DNA from: Collimonas sp. OK307
GTDB taxonomy: Bacteria; Pseudomonadota; Gammaproteobacteria; Burkholderiales; Burkholderiaceae_D
DNA length: 64,000 nucleotides
Direction of reading: 5' to 3'
NCBI RefSeq assembly: GCF_900113705.1
Contig: NZ_FOQI01000002.1
Location: 124,001 to 188,000 of the forward strand
The number at the start of each line of letters is the position of its first letter. Position 1 is the first letter of the stretch. Of this stretch, positions 8,723 to 17,499 are shown piece by piece. Below the pieces are notes generated by a model. The model was not told the DNA's origin. It did no database searches and saw only the letters and a list, made by a program, of their open reading frames with translations. A program made the position numbers and the translations under genes.

Positions 8723-9214
8723 GTGCAGCGCAGTCAAGACAAATATCGTTCAAAGATGATACAGCAGAGCTCAGCTTTGTTTGAGCCGCACCTATTGTTT
8801 TTACAAAGTGTGCACCAACGATTTAATGATGCGTTGGCTATCTGTGCTTTGGTCGTCAAGAAATGGCCAGAACCAATCAGTTGTGATTTTATTTTGAAAC
8901 AATTCAAAGATGAATTTTCAACTATTGGTTTGATTGGCTGCCTGACAAAGGCGAAGATATTAAAGAGAAACATCAGTATGGAAAGTTTGCTGGAATTTGA
9001 CGATGGCATAGGGGAATTGACTGTGCTGGATATATTCCGAGCGATTACCAGCGATGTCGATCAAATATTGCTTAAGCCAACCCAATGTCGCACGGATTCG
9101 AAATACGAGGCAAAAAATTTAGTGGCGCAGCAGATCACCATGCGGATTAACGACTTTATTCAAGGTGAACTGTCGCAGTACCACCTTTTTTCGCTTGTAA
9201 GCAAACATAAATAA
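8723..9214 (+). CDS. Hypothetical protein, 163 residues
   Basis: I do not recognise this protein. It starts at GTG 8723 behind a very strong ribosome binding site, AGGAGG at 8711-8716, which is the main argument that it is real. The protein is soluble, mixed-charge and probably largely helical, with no signal peptide, membrane segment or recognisable catalytic motif. Base composition is clearly AT-rich compared with the operons on both sides. It stands alone on the + strand next to a gene-poor stretch, which fits a transferred gene. Confidence 0.6.
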   Translation: MQRSQDKYRSKMIQQSSALFEPHLLFLQSVHQRFNDALAICALVVKKWPEPISCDFILKQFKDEFSTIGLIGCLTKAKILKRNISMESLLEFDDGIGELTVLDIFRAITSDVDQILLKPTQCRTDSKYEAKNLVAQQITMRINDFIQGELSQYHLFSLVSKHK

Positions 9215-9604
9215 ATAGTGGCCGGCTACTCTCTTTCCACGATAGCGTTCAATTCCATTGCAGTTTTCCAGCACGGATTTACTTGATGCTATTCCTGCTG
9301 AATGGACTGATCCAGGCAAGAACTGAGAACGTCATTTGGGAATGCGTAATGCCGATTACGCATCCCGATTCATCCGTCCATCGTGTACGGATTCAAATTT
9401 TCCTAGGAAAGCCGATCAACTGCTTATCTCCGAAACCTACCTAAACTACCTTTGCCTCAAGCTCGGTGGAAAATCAGCCTGCGACATAGTGCAACATCGC
9501 TTGATACCGACGTACGCTCCCTATATAGGCAGACAGGGCGCCAGTAGAACTTTCAAGCAGGTGACGTCATAGGCCAATAGCTTTTGCGCAGGCCGGGATT
9601 TTTT
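9215..9604. other. 390-base gap with one strong hairpin, no supported gene
   Basis: The stretch includes a 78-codon frame (9336-9572) with no ribosome binding site and no recognisable product, so I do not call it. The main structure is a hairpin at 9338-9366. Gene-poor sequence next to a lone AT-rich gene and a half-length regulator may be a scar of rearrangement. Confidence 0.4.
9338..9366. repeat. Near-perfect inverted repeat
   Basis: GGGAATGCGTAAT and ATTACGCATCCC pair around a GCCG loop with a single bulged base. No T-run follows on either side. It could be the folded end of a lost mobile element or a protein binding site. I cannot assign it to a family. Confidence 0.4.
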
Positions 9605-9880
9605 CTACAAGGGGGACTTAAGAACTATAAAACTAAAGTACTTTGCAATTGCGAGGTTCTTCTCTAGCAGATCTTCAATAATCGCTTGATATTCTGCGAT
9701 TCCAGAAGTCATAAATTTAACCAGGTAATCGAAATTTCCGCTTACCAAGTGAACTTCCCTCACCTCGACAATGCTTCGTGCTGCCGCTTCAAATCGACTG
9801 AAATCTTCGGTTCGGTGGCTGGACAACGTAATCTGCGTGAAAACAACCTGCGGATCCGTTAATTTCGCTAAATTTAGCAT
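9605..9880 (-). CDS. Lone Lrp/AsnC ligand-binding (RAM) domain protein
   Basis: A 91-residue protein matching only the C-terminal RAM domain of Lrp/AsnC regulators (VFTQITL, FEAAARSIVEVREVHLVSGNFDYLVKF). The helix-turn-helix that normally precedes it is absent: an in-frame stop lies ten codons upstream of the ATG. GGAGAG seven bases before ATG 9880 suggests a real start rather than random decay. It may be a stand-alone amino acid sensor or a truncated regulator. It is the last gene on the - strand after the porin, 148 bases downstream of it. Confidence 0.65.
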   Translation of the reverse strand: MLNLAKLTDPQVVFTQITLSSHRTEDFSRFEAAARSIVEVREVHLVSGNFDYLVKFMTSGIAEYQAIIEDLLEKNLAIAKYFSFIVLKSPL

Positions 9881-10028
9881 TGTGGTCTCTCCAAGACTAT
9901 CTACCGATTAAGATACGTCCTACCCGCGCAAGAACCGGTTTCAACTGACCGCTCGCTCAGGTGAGGAGAAAGATCCGAGAAGACCTCGCGGATAGGACGA
10001 TGGCGAATTACTTCACTATTGCATCAAA

Positions 10029-11024
10029 CTAGAAAAAGTGGCGCATACCCAAGTTGAAAGCGCTATTTCCTGAACCAAGTTCGGTACCATTTCCCACCGT
10101 GTAGGTGGCGCCATTCTTATTACTAATGTGCGCATAGGCGGTATAGAGTTCGGTGCGCTTGGACACGCTGTATACGTAACCAAGTCCAAATTGATGCGCA
10201 TCGCGATTGGCGATTGACCGATCGTTCTTCACTACATAGGACGCAAGGATGCGATTTGCACCAATCGGCACGGTCACACCTATCAACCCATCCTGGGTAT
10301 TGGTGGTTCCTAATCCCTTATTTTGGGCATAGGCAGCGTGCAGCTTCACTGGGCCAAAATTATAGGTCCCGCCAAGCAATACGTTTTTTGCATTGTCAGT
10401 ACCAGTAGCGTTCGCGGCATTATTGAAGGTCAATTTGATCACGAAGGGGCCGTTAACATAGCCTAATGAGCCACCCGTGGCTCGGCTCGCGGTGATATTG
10501 CCGGCTACTTCACCAACTGAATATGACAACTCACCGGTTACCCCCCCGATTGTCGGCGTTGTGTAAAGCACCATATTATTCGCACGACCTGGATTCGCCA
10601 TCAAATTGGTCGCCGTTCCGGCGTATCCGGTGCCAAAAGGATCTACAAGCGTGAAAAGCGTCCAGTAGTACGGAGTATATTGCCGACCAAGAGTGACCGA
10701 GCCAGGGGCTCCTGATAACCCGACATAAGATTGTCGCCCGAATAAAATCCCACCTTGAGCGGACGCTCCCGTATCCATCAATATGCCTGCCTCCAGCACG
10801 TATTTGGCAGACATGCCGCCACCTAGGTCTTCAATCCCTTTAAAACCCAGCCGCGAACCGTATCCGACCCCGCTAGTCAGCTTTGTGACCGAGCCCGCGG
10901 CGCTCCCGTTTTCAAACACAAATCCCATATCCGCGACGCCATATATCGTGGTCGACGATTGCGCCAGTGCGATCTGCGCGCTCCCCCCCCCCAATACTGC
11001 GAACAACAATGCACTCTTCTTCAT
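10029..11024 (-). CDS. Gram-negative porin with a G10 tract in its signal peptide
   Basis: A 331-residue outer-membrane trimeric porin of the Burkholderiales type. It has a signal peptide beginning MKKSALLF and ending near IALAQ, alternating beta-strand sequence with DLGGGMSAKYVLE and FGRQSYVGLSG, and a terminal phenylalanine (LGMRHFF). ATG 11024 is preferred over ATG 11030 because GGGA lies six bases upstream. Codons for the signal-peptide glycines form an uninterrupted run of ten G on the coding strand, a candidate slippage site. It starts 55 bases after the GAF gene, so it probably belongs to the Liv operon as the outer-membrane entry. Confidence 0.88.
   Translation of the reverse strand: MKKSALLFAVLGGGSAQIALAQSSTTIYGVADMGFVFENGSAAGSVTKLTSGVGYGSRLGFKGIEDLGGGMSAKYVLEAGILMDTGASAQGGILFGRQSYVGLSGAPGSVTLGRQYTPYYWTLFTLVDPFGTGYAGTATNLMANPGRANNMVLYTTPTIGGVTGELSYSVGEVAGNITASRATGGSLGYVNGPFVIKLTFNNAANATGTDNAKNVLLGGTYNFGPVKLHAAYAQNKGLGTTNTQDGLIGVTVPIGANRILASYVVKNDRSIANRDAHQFGLGYVYSVSKRTELYTAYAHISNKNGATYTVGNGTELGSGNSAFNLGMRHFF
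10983..10992 (-). repeat. Homopolymeric G10 tract in the porin signal sequence
   Basis: Ten consecutive C on the + strand, ten G in the coding direction, encode the end of a leucine codon and three glycines inside the porin signal peptide. Runs of this length are prone to slipped-strand mispairing, and a one-base change would shift the porin frame before the mature protein. Variation between cells is inference; only the tract is seen. Confidence 0.7.
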
Positions 11025-11079
11025 ATTCATTCCCTGTATTTGAATACTTCAGTTTTCTTATGATGGCCGGAGACCGGCT

Positions 11080-11559
11080 CTACGTTGTTTGGTTTTGGTT
11101 GGAATTCAGTTTGGAAAACCATTGACCAAATACTCGCAAAACTTCACATCCATCGTATGGAGTGAATTCCTCCATTTCACGTAACAGGTTTAACGTGATG
11201 CAGGTCTTGCCGTTCTGCCTGATAGGCACATTCATTGCAAATTTGAGACCCAACGAAGAAAGCAGGCTATAGTCCGCAAAGGCTGCAGCCATGCTCTGTT
11301 GCGTCGACGCGAAAAATACTTCACCTCTACCGATGGCATGTGCGGCCCAGTCTGTGTCCATCAATTTCTTTTCCCCACCGACTGGGTAATTAACTACATC
11401 CGTCGAAAACATTCGCCTAACCAGGTGTTTTTCCCAATCGACAGCAAGCACACTAAACATGCTGAAGGGCACCCTTGCCGCAATTGCGGAAGAAAGAATC
11501 GAGGCTTCTTCAGGCCGCATCTCGTACAGAGACTGCGACAACATTAGGTTTTGATTCAT
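11080..11559 (-). CDS. GAF-domain protein
   Basis: A 159-residue protein formed by a single GAF-like ligand-binding domain, with FSMFSVLAVDWEKHLVRRMFSTD near the start and FAMNVPIRQNGKTCITLNLL at the centre. It has no output domain, no signal peptide and no membrane helix. ATG 11559 has GGGAG eight bases upstream and is preferred over the GTG further out. The gene overlaps the 3' end of livM by 50 bases, so translation is likely coupled to the transporter. It may sense the imported solute or a product. This role is inference. Confidence 0.7.
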   Translation of the reverse strand: MNQNLMLSQSLYEMRPEEASILSSAIAARVPFSMFSVLAVDWEKHLVRRMFSTDVVNYPVGGEKKLMDTDWAAHAIGRGEVFFASTQQSMAAAFADYSLLSSLGLKFAMNVPIRQNGKTCITLNLLREMEEFTPYDGCEVLRVFGQWFSKLNSNQNQTT

Positions 11560-12475
11560 CGTTGTCACTCCCGCCACAACTCACTACACCGGATTTCTCA
11601 ATTTTCGACGGACAGAAACCGTCGGCTTTAACTCGCATAATGACGATCAACGCAAGTGCAATAACCATTTCTCGCATTGACGCAACCTGGACCGCATTAA
11701 GAGTCGGAATTGCTCCGGCAAGGAAACGAGTCGATTCGAGCAATGCAACGACGAAGATGGCGCCAATGATCGCTCCTTTAACCCTGGTGTAGCCACCGGT
11801 CGTGGTAGCTAGGAATATGTATATGGTTAGCAGTGGGATGAAGCTATCTGGCGCAATGAAGCTTGTTAGATGCGCATACATTGCACCTGCCAGTCCAGTA
11901 ACCAACGCACCTATAAAGAATGCATTAAGTTTGAACCGGAGTACTGGCTTTCCGGCTACTGCAGCCACCTGCTCATCATCGCGAATTGCGCGAAGTGCTC
12001 GGCCAAATGGAGATCTGAACAGTCGTGTTAATGCAAACGCAGTCAGCCCTGCAATTGTCCATACAAGTACTAGATAGAAAAGACTGAACCAATCTCCCAA
12101 CTCCAGCTTCAAGGGAGCACGAATGCCAGAAATTCCGTCGCTGCCACGGGTCAACCAAATTTCGTTCATGGCGATAACCCGCACCACTTCAGCAAATCCC
12201 AGAGAGACTATGGCCAAATAGTCCCCACGCATCTTCCGTGTTACGAATGTCAATGCCACGCCAACCGCCCCTGCAATAACGGCGGAGGCGAGCCAGGCAA
12301 ACGCGATAGGTAGTCCGTTTTCAGTCAGGATGGCAGACACATAGGCGCCTACAGCAAAAAAACCAACCAAACCAAGGTTCACCATGCCACCTTGTCCCCA
12401 AATCGTGACCAGTCCTAAAGACAACATCGCATAGATGCCCGCTACTGTTGCTACAAATATGAGATATGAGGTCAT
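11510..12475 (-). CDS. livM: Branched-chain amino acid-type ABC transporter permease LivM
   Basis: A 321-residue inner-membrane permease of the LivM family with about nine or ten hydrophobic segments. It has the GYTRVKGAIIGAIFV cytoplasmic loop stretch and LRAIRDDEQVAAVAGKPVLRFKLNAF, which contacts the ATPases. Its start overlaps the livH stop by four bases (ATGA type). The C-terminal tail after the last helix is about 40 residues, unusually long and polar, and this is the part that overlaps the GAF gene. Solute identity is not fixed by family; Liv-type systems also carry amides, ureas and aromatic compounds. Confidence 0.88.
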   Translation of the reverse strand: MTSYLIFVATVAGIYAMLSLGLVTIWGQGGMVNLGLVGFFAVGAYVSAILTENGLPIAFAWLASAVIAGAVGVALTFVTRKMRGDYLAIVSLGFAEVVRVIAMNEIWLTRGSDGISGIRAPLKLELGDWFSLFYLVLVWTIAGLTAFALTRLFRSPFGRALRAIRDDEQVAAVAGKPVLRFKLNAFFIGALVTGLAGAMYAHLTSFIAPDSFIPLLTIYIFLATTTGGYTRVKGAIIGAIFVVALLESTRFLAGAIPTLNAVQVASMREMVIALALIVIMRVKADGFCPSKIEKSGVVSCGGSDNDESKPNVVAVSVRDAA

Positions 12476-13359
12476 CGTTTTGCTCCCGCAAATCCTGAGA
12501 AAAGTCCGGCGGGCTTGATAAGTAAAATTAATACGATGGACAGAAAGGCGACCGCAGTTTGGTACACAGGAGCCACAACCATCACCGACAGCTCGCTAGC
12601 AACCCCAATCAAGAGCGCACCGAATATCGCCCCGCTCAGGCTAGATAGTCCACCAACCACACTCGCTGCAAAAATTAACAGCATCAAGCGGCCACCAGTA
12701 GAAGGATCTGCGCTGGTGTCGATCGCTAAGAGGGAGCCACCAATTCCGGCAAGGCCCATCCCAATAAAAGTCGCGACGGCAGATAAGTTCGTTGGGTTAA
12801 TGCCTTTCAATCGAGCCAAATCTGGGTTGTCGGCAACGGCACGCATCGCTTTTCCCAGTCGAGTAAGTGAAAAAAATGCGGCCAAGACGCCAGCGATCAC
12901 CAAGGCAATCAGCAGGTTCTGCGCTTGTTGTGGACCAATTCTGAAATTGGCGAAATGAATATCGCGAGCTATATCGAATTCGTAACTATTAAGGCCGTTA
13001 CCGAAAATGAATCTAAATGCGTTTTCGAGAATGAGGTTGAGTGCAATTGAAACAATCGCAACCATAAGAGGCGTGTTTGCTGTGGCTCTTTTCCGCATTG
13101 GAAATAATGCGAGGCGATCACCGAGTACGCCGAGCAGCCCGGCGAATACGAATGATACCGCCACGCAGGGCACTAATGACCAGTGTCCGTAGCTGTTAGC
13201 GAGCCATCCGGCGTATGCGCCGGCAGTCATTTGCGCAGCAATACTAAAATTGACGAAACCGAGAACACTGAAGATCAATGTTAATCCTAACGCTGGAAGT
13301 GCAAGTACCGCTCCCAGCATCAGGCCATTGATCAAGTGTTGAAATATGTCCGAGACCAT
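12472..13359 (-). CDS. livH: Branched-chain amino acid-type ABC transporter permease LivH
   Basis: A 295-residue inner-membrane permease of the LivH family with eight or so hydrophobic helices. It has MRAVADNPDLARLKGINPT, the coupling loop typical of LivH, and SLSGAIFGALLIGVASELS near the C-terminus. It lies 32 bases after the binding-protein gene and overlaps livM by four bases. It forms the membrane channel with LivM, powered by LivF and LivG. Confidence 0.88.
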   Translation of the reverse strand: MVSDIFQHLINGLMLGAVLALPALGLTLIFSVLGFVNFSIAAQMTAGAYAGWLANSYGHWSLVPCVAVSFVFAGLLGVLGDRLALFPMRKRATANTPLMVAIVSIALNLILENAFRFIFGNGLNSYEFDIARDIHFANFRIGPQQAQNLLIALVIAGVLAAFFSLTRLGKAMRAVADNPDLARLKGINPTNLSAVATFIGMGLAGIGGSLLAIDTSADPSTGGRLMLLIFAASVVGGLSSLSGAIFGALLIGVASELSVMVVAPVYQTAVAFLSIVLILLIKPAGLFSGFAGAKR

Positions 13360-13391
13360 GATAATGCCTTAATGAAATTGATTAGCCCTGC

Positions 13392-14597
13392 CTAGGCGAC
13401 TTTGACAGTAACTATTTTTCCTGCACGTATTTGCTCGTAACGGAAGAAGACGCCTTTGACGTCGCCGTTTTCTTCGAATTCGCACGGACCGCTGGCGCCG
13501 GAATAGATCACTGACCTTTTGGCAGCAAGCAGTTTTACGCCATCCGGGAAGCTGCTCACCGGGACCGGGACACTGCTAACGGGATGAGAAAACAAATGAA
13601 TGCTGTCTCGCACGGCTGTACCGCTTACGGCATTGGCATTTGCTAGCGCCAGCGCAACTAAATTGACTTGGTCGTACACTTGGCAGCTGTAGGAGTCCAA
13701 CGCATCCATCTTCATCTTCGCTACAAGATTGACATAAGCGCGGGACCCGACTGCCGCAGACGGAACTAAAGAGTAAGTTCCCTCAAGGACTTCCTTTTGA
13801 ACGCCTTCCACGAGCTTTTGATTGACACCAAACGAGAATCCAATGCGTTTTCCGGTGTAACCAGCTTTGTATAAATCTTTTAATACAACTGCAGTGTCCG
13901 GCACATAACCCCCGAGAATAATTGCGTCGGGATTGTTCTTCAATGCCTGATCGACCTCGGAACGGTAGCTCGTTTTTTTGTCTTCGTAGATGAGTCCGTT
14001 GCACTTTCCGCCGCTCTTGGTGACGATACGGCCGATAATGTCGATATAAGACTGTGCGAATGGCGTTTGGGGACCGAGGAAAAAGACGTTCTTGGCCGCG
14101 AGTTCGACCGCGAAATTTCCAACGCGCGTACCTTGCAGAGTTACAGTAGGAGATGTCCGGAAGATATAGCCCTGATGAGGCAGTTTCGTAATGCTATCGG
14201 CTCCCGACGAGGTCAGAAGAACAGTCTTGGATTCCCAACACAATGGCGCAATCGCAGAGGTAACAGCTGAGGCATAACTACCACAGACTGCCACCACTTT
14301 ATCGACATCGATCAGCTTGCGCACCGCCCTTACTGCGGCTTCGGGATTGCTTTGGTCATCCTCAATGACTATTTCAACTTTACGACCAAAGATCCCACCT
14401 GCGTCATTGATTTCTTGGGCCGCTAGTGAGGCGGCTTTGCCCATCGTCATGCCAAACTGGCTGGTTGCCCCAGTCAGGGGAATAAGCACACCGATTTTGA
14501 TTGGGCTTTTTTCCTCGCCAAAAGCAATAGCTGGAAATGCCATTGCACCAAGCCCCAAGCCGCTATAAATCATGAAATTTCTTCTAGTGTTCTTCAT
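13392..14597 (-). CDS. ABC transporter substrate-binding protein, LivJ/LivK type, Tat-exported
   Basis: A 401-residue periplasmic type I binding protein (Peripla_BP_6). The N-terminus carries TRRNFM followed by a hydrophobic stretch and an AFG cleavage region, a twin-arginine signal. The mature part begins with IKIGVLIPLTGATSQFG, and FGRKVEIVIEDDQSNPEAAV follows in the first lobe. It captures the solute for LivHMGF. Position between livF (20 bases upstream) and livH (32 bases downstream) fixes it in the operon. The ligand is unknown; the linked amidohydrolase suggests an amide or cyclic amide. Confidence 0.85.
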   Translation of the reverse strand: MKNTRRNFMIYSGLGLGAMAFPAIAFGEEKSPIKIGVLIPLTGATSQFGMTMGKAASLAAQEINDAGGIFGRKVEIVIEDDQSNPEAAVRAVRKLIDVDKVVAVCGSYASAVTSAIAPLCWESKTVLLTSSGADSITKLPHQGYIFRTSPTVTLQGTRVGNFAVELAAKNVFFLGPQTPFAQSYIDIIGRIVTKSGGKCNGLIYEDKKTSYRSEVDQALKNNPDAIILGGYVPDTAVVLKDLYKAGYTGKRIGFSFGVNQKLVEGVQKEVLEGTYSLVPSAAVGSRAYVNLVAKMKMDALDSYSCQVYDQVNLVALALANANAVSGTAVRDSIHLFSHPVSSVPVPVSSFPDGVKLLAAKRSVIYSGASGPCEFEENGDVKGVFFRYEQIRAGKIVTVKVA

Positions 14598-14617
14598 TTG
14601 GTGCTCCCCCGGTTAAA

Positions 14618-15337
14618 TTAATGGACTATTCCACTGCCTAAGAACAATTGACGAATCTGTTCGTCCGCTATTAGTTGCGCTGCTTTTTCGTCTCGAATCT
14701 TTTTGCCCGCAACCAGAACCACGCCGCGGGTGCCATACTCCAACGCTATCAATGCATTCTGTTCGACCATGAGAATTGAAAGCCCGTTATCGGCGAGCGT
14801 TCTGACCTGTTCAAAAATGTCGTCAGCAACTGCTGGGGATAGGCCCGCAGTAGGTTCGTCGAGCAGCAATACCGAGGGTTGTGTCATAAGCGCGATTGCT
14901 ACTGCGAGCACTTGGCGCTGCCCTCCAGACAGGCCGCCAGCCTTGTCTTTCAAACGCTGACGTAGCAGTGGGAAACGCTCTAGTTGTTCTTCTATCCTTC
15001 GTTTGCGATCGCCTTTCAATAGATACCCACCTATTTCGAGGTTTTCGAGCACGGTCAGATTCTGAAATACATTTTTTTCTTGAGGGACGAAGCTGAGGCC
15101 ATTTTTGCAGGCAGCGGCTGCATCACCAGGTTGCACGGCATGTTCATCGAGAAAAATTCCACCCGATTTGGGTTTCAGCAGTCCGGCCGTAAGTTTTAGC
15201 AAAGTTGATTTCCCCGCGCCATTCGGCCCGATGATCACAACCAACTCTCCCGGTTCGACAGACAGGTGTACTCCCTTAACGATTTCTTCGGCCGTGGCGT
15301 ATCCGCCCCGAACGTCCTTGATGTGCAATGTCGTCAT
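14618..15337 (-). CDS. livF: ABC transporter ATP-binding protein LivF
   Basis: A 239-residue nucleotide-binding subunit. Walker A is GPNGAGKST near residue 37, the signature is LSGGQRQVLA, Walker B is SVLLLDEPTAGLSP, and the H-loop position reads as MVEQNA, the usual LivF variant lacking a histidine. It overlaps livG by four bases (ATGA type). It provides energy for the LivHM permease with LivG. Confidence 0.88.
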   Translation of the reverse strand: MTTLHIKDVRGGYATAEEIVKGVHLSVEPGELVVIIGPNGAGKSTLLKLTAGLLKPKSGGIFLDEHAVQPGDAAAACKNGLSFVPQEKNVFQNLTVLENLEIGGYLLKGDRKRRIEEQLERFPLLRQRLKDKAGGLSGGQRQVLAVAIALMTQPSVLLLDEPTAGLSPAVADDIFEQVRTLADNGLSILMVEQNALIALEYGTRGVVLVAGKKIRDEKAAQLIADEQIRQLFLGSGIVH

Positions 15338-16122
15338 GATCGTTTCATTCCCAAATAGGCTTCTTGTACTGTTTTGTTGCTAGCGACGTCTTTGAAACTT
15401 CCTCTTGTGAGAAATTTTCCGGCTGCCATTACAACAACCTCGTCGCATAGCTGTTCAATTAGCGCCATTTCATGTTCGATTAGAAGCACCGTGACACCGC
15501 GGGCACGGATGACTTTAAGGTGCTCGGCTATTTGCTCCACCAGAGCTGGATTGACGCCCGCCATTGGCTCGTCGAGAAGAATCATGTCTGGTTCAGAAAT
15601 GAGTGCGCGACCAATCTCCAGCAGTTTTTTTTGTCCCCCAGATAGATCAGTCACCAAATTGTCGAGCACATGATCCAGTTTTAAAACTCGCGCCATGCTT
15701 AGGGCACGCTCACGCAACTCTTGCTCTTCACGCCTCACTCGACTTCCACTGATCAGGCCTGCCAGTACACCTTCACCAGATTGCTTTCGACCGTACAACA
15801 TCAAATGTTCGAATACGGTCATTCGCGGGCAACCTCTTGCAAGCTGAAAAGTGCGAATCAGACCCTGCTGGGTAATCTTGTCGGGTGTCTTGCCGCTGAT
15901 GTCCTGTCCTTTGAACAAAACTATTCCTGCAGTTTTTGGCACTAATCCGGTAATGCAGTTGAATAAGGTAGTTTTCCCTGCACCGTTTGGACCGATTAAC
16001 CCAGTCACTTTTTTGCTCGCAATCTCGAACGATGCGCCATCCAGCGCTCTCAATCCACCAAAGTGGCACTGCAGGTTTTGAATACTTAGAATTGGCGCGT
16101 TCATAATTTTTAGGATGCTCAC
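15334..16122 (-). CDS. livG: ABC transporter ATP-binding protein LivG
   Basis: A 262-residue nucleotide-binding subunit. Walker A is GPNGAGKTT, the signature is LSGGQKKLLEIG, Walker B is MILLDEPMAGVNP and the switch histidine is in LIEHEMALI. The LIRTFQLARGCPRMTV stretch is typical of LivG. The start is uncertain: GTG 16122 or ATG 16104 are in frame and neither has a clear ribosome binding site. It lies 69 bases after the amidohydrolase gene. Confidence 0.85.
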   Translation of the reverse strand: MSILKIMNAPILSIQNLQCHFGGLRALDGASFEIASKKVTGLIGPNGAGKTTLFNCITGLVPKTAGIVLFKGQDISGKTPDKITQQGLIRTFQLARGCPRMTVFEHLMLYGRKQSGEGVLAGLISGSRVRREEQELRERALSMARVLKLDHVLDNLVTDLSGGQKKLLEIGRALISEPDMILLDEPMAGVNPALVEQIAEHLKVIRARGVTVLLIEHEMALIEQLCDEVVVMAAGKFLTRGSFKDVASNKTVQEAYLGMKRS

Positions 16123-16191
16123 AATATTTAGCTATTCGCCAAAATAGGTTTGATTGGCTTTCGGTTAAACGAAGCAGAGAATTTCTTTTCG

Positions 16192-17442
16192 TTATGAGGC
16201 GTTCTTCGACAGCTGATTCTTAACGAAGCGACCATCTTTCATAATCGCGGGAATAAATTTGCCCTGGCCCAATAGGAGGTCGATATCGACCAAAGGGTTG
16301 CCATCAACGATCAGAAGATCTGCAATTGCTCCGGCCTTCACGACGCCAAGGGCTCCTTCTCGCTGCAATATCTCGGCGGCTACGGTTGTTGCCGACTGGA
16401 GTGCATCTAGCGTCCCCACCAATCCGGCGCGGATTTTCAACTCCTCCGACTGATGAACGTGCGACTCACCCAACAGATCGCTACCGAAACCCATCTTCAC
16501 TCCAACCCGGTGCAGCAGCGAAATAGCTTGCCTACCGACCAGCCTGACGTCATCAATTTTGGCGATTGATTCCGGTGGCAACCCCAGTCCGGGGCCCTCT
16601 GTGGAAAGTGCGTCGTATGTGATCAAGGTTGGAACGACAAAAGCACCGTGGTCTTTGACAAAATGCGCGGTCTCTTCGTCGATCAGATTCCCATGCTCAA
16701 TCGTACGGACACCAGCTTCGATCGCGCGTCGGATCGCTCGTGGCGTATAAGCATGTGCCATTACATAGGTCTGCCAAGCAGTTGCTTCATCAACAATCGC
16801 TTTGAGCTCGTCAATAGAGAACCCAGTATTGCCAATAGGATCGTTAGGTGACGTAACACCGCCGCTGGCCATAATCTTGATTTGTGTGGCCCCCTTGGTC
16901 AGCTCGTCGCGAGCTGCTCTGCGCACATCGTCGACGCCATCGACGACTCTCGCAATATTGCCAATTCGAAACGAACACGCGCATGGCTCAAGTTGGTCGC
17001 TACGAGCTCGAAAATCTCCGTGACCGCCTGTTTGTGATAACGCTTTTCCTGCGGGGAATATACGGGGTGACTCAATTAAGGCATTGTCGGCTGCTTGTGC
17101 AAGCGCCCAATCGGCCCCACCAGCATCCCTAACCGTCGTAAAACCCCTGTGCAGCATTTCCTTCAAGATGGGTAGCGCCCGAATCAACGCAAACGCGTTA
17201 GGCATATTGGCCATATGCCCTAGATTTACGTGCGAGGCCATCACATGAACATGGCAGTCGATCAGACCTGGCATTAAAGTCCGGCCTTGCAAATCAACCA
17301 CTTCCTCGGCGCTTGAACTTAAATCAGCGCCACTTACCTCCAGAATGTTGCGCCCGTCGATCAGCACGTTCATTCCGGCTATCAGTTCACCGCGAGCCAA
17401 ATCAAGGATCGAAGCATTTTTCAATAGAATTTTCTTCATCAT
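16192..17442 (-). CDS. Metal-dependent amidohydrolase, imidazolonepropionase-like family
   Basis: A 416-residue cytosolic hydrolase of the amidohydrolase superfamily with a TIM-barrel metal site. The sequence shows the HxH pair in LIDCHVHVMAS (near 64-66), the lysine in TQIKIMASGG that is usually carboxylated, the histidines in VMAHAYTPR and TIEHGN, and the metal aspartate in GFGSDLLGESHVHQSEEL. This resembles Xaa-Pro dipeptidase-like and imidazolonepropionase-like enzymes, and the substrate is not certain. It is the first gene of the Liv operon, so it probably opens the imported solute. ATG 17439 has the better spacing to GGAG and may be the true start. Confidence 0.82.
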   Translation of the reverse strand: MMKKILLKNASILDLARGELIAGMNVLIDGRNILEVSGADLSSSAEEVVDLQGRTLMPGLIDCHVHVMASHVNLGHMANMPNAFALIRALPILKEMLHRGFTTVRDAGGADWALAQAADNALIESPRIFPAGKALSQTGGHGDFRARSDQLEPCACSFRIGNIARVVDGVDDVRRAARDELTKGATQIKIMASGGVTSPNDPIGNTGFSIDELKAIVDEATAWQTYVMAHAYTPRAIRRAIEAGVRTIEHGNLIDEETAHFVKDHGAFVVPTLITYDALSTEGPGLGLPPESIAKIDDVRLVGRQAISLLHRVGVKMGFGSDLLGESHVHQSEELKIRAGLVGTLDALQSATTVAAEILQREGALGVVKAGAIADLLIVDGNPLVDIDLLLGQGKFIPAIMKDGRFVKNQLSKNAS

Positions 17443-17457
17443 TTCTCCATACCTAAT

Positions 17458-17467
17458 GTATTAATAC
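17458..17467. promoter_or_regulatory. 10-bp palindrome near the amidohydrolase start
   Basis: GTATTAATAC is a perfect palindrome about 16 bases in front of the amidohydrolase start, within the divergent control region. It may be part of a promoter or a second operator. Confidence 0.3.
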
Positions 17468-17499
17468 TGTAGGTGTGTTAATCTCTTAAGTCTATAGGT

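Noticed and set aside
9336-9572. A 78-codon frame in the gap after the AT-rich unknown gene
   Set aside because: Its start lies inside the hairpin, there is no ribosome binding site and no recognisable product.
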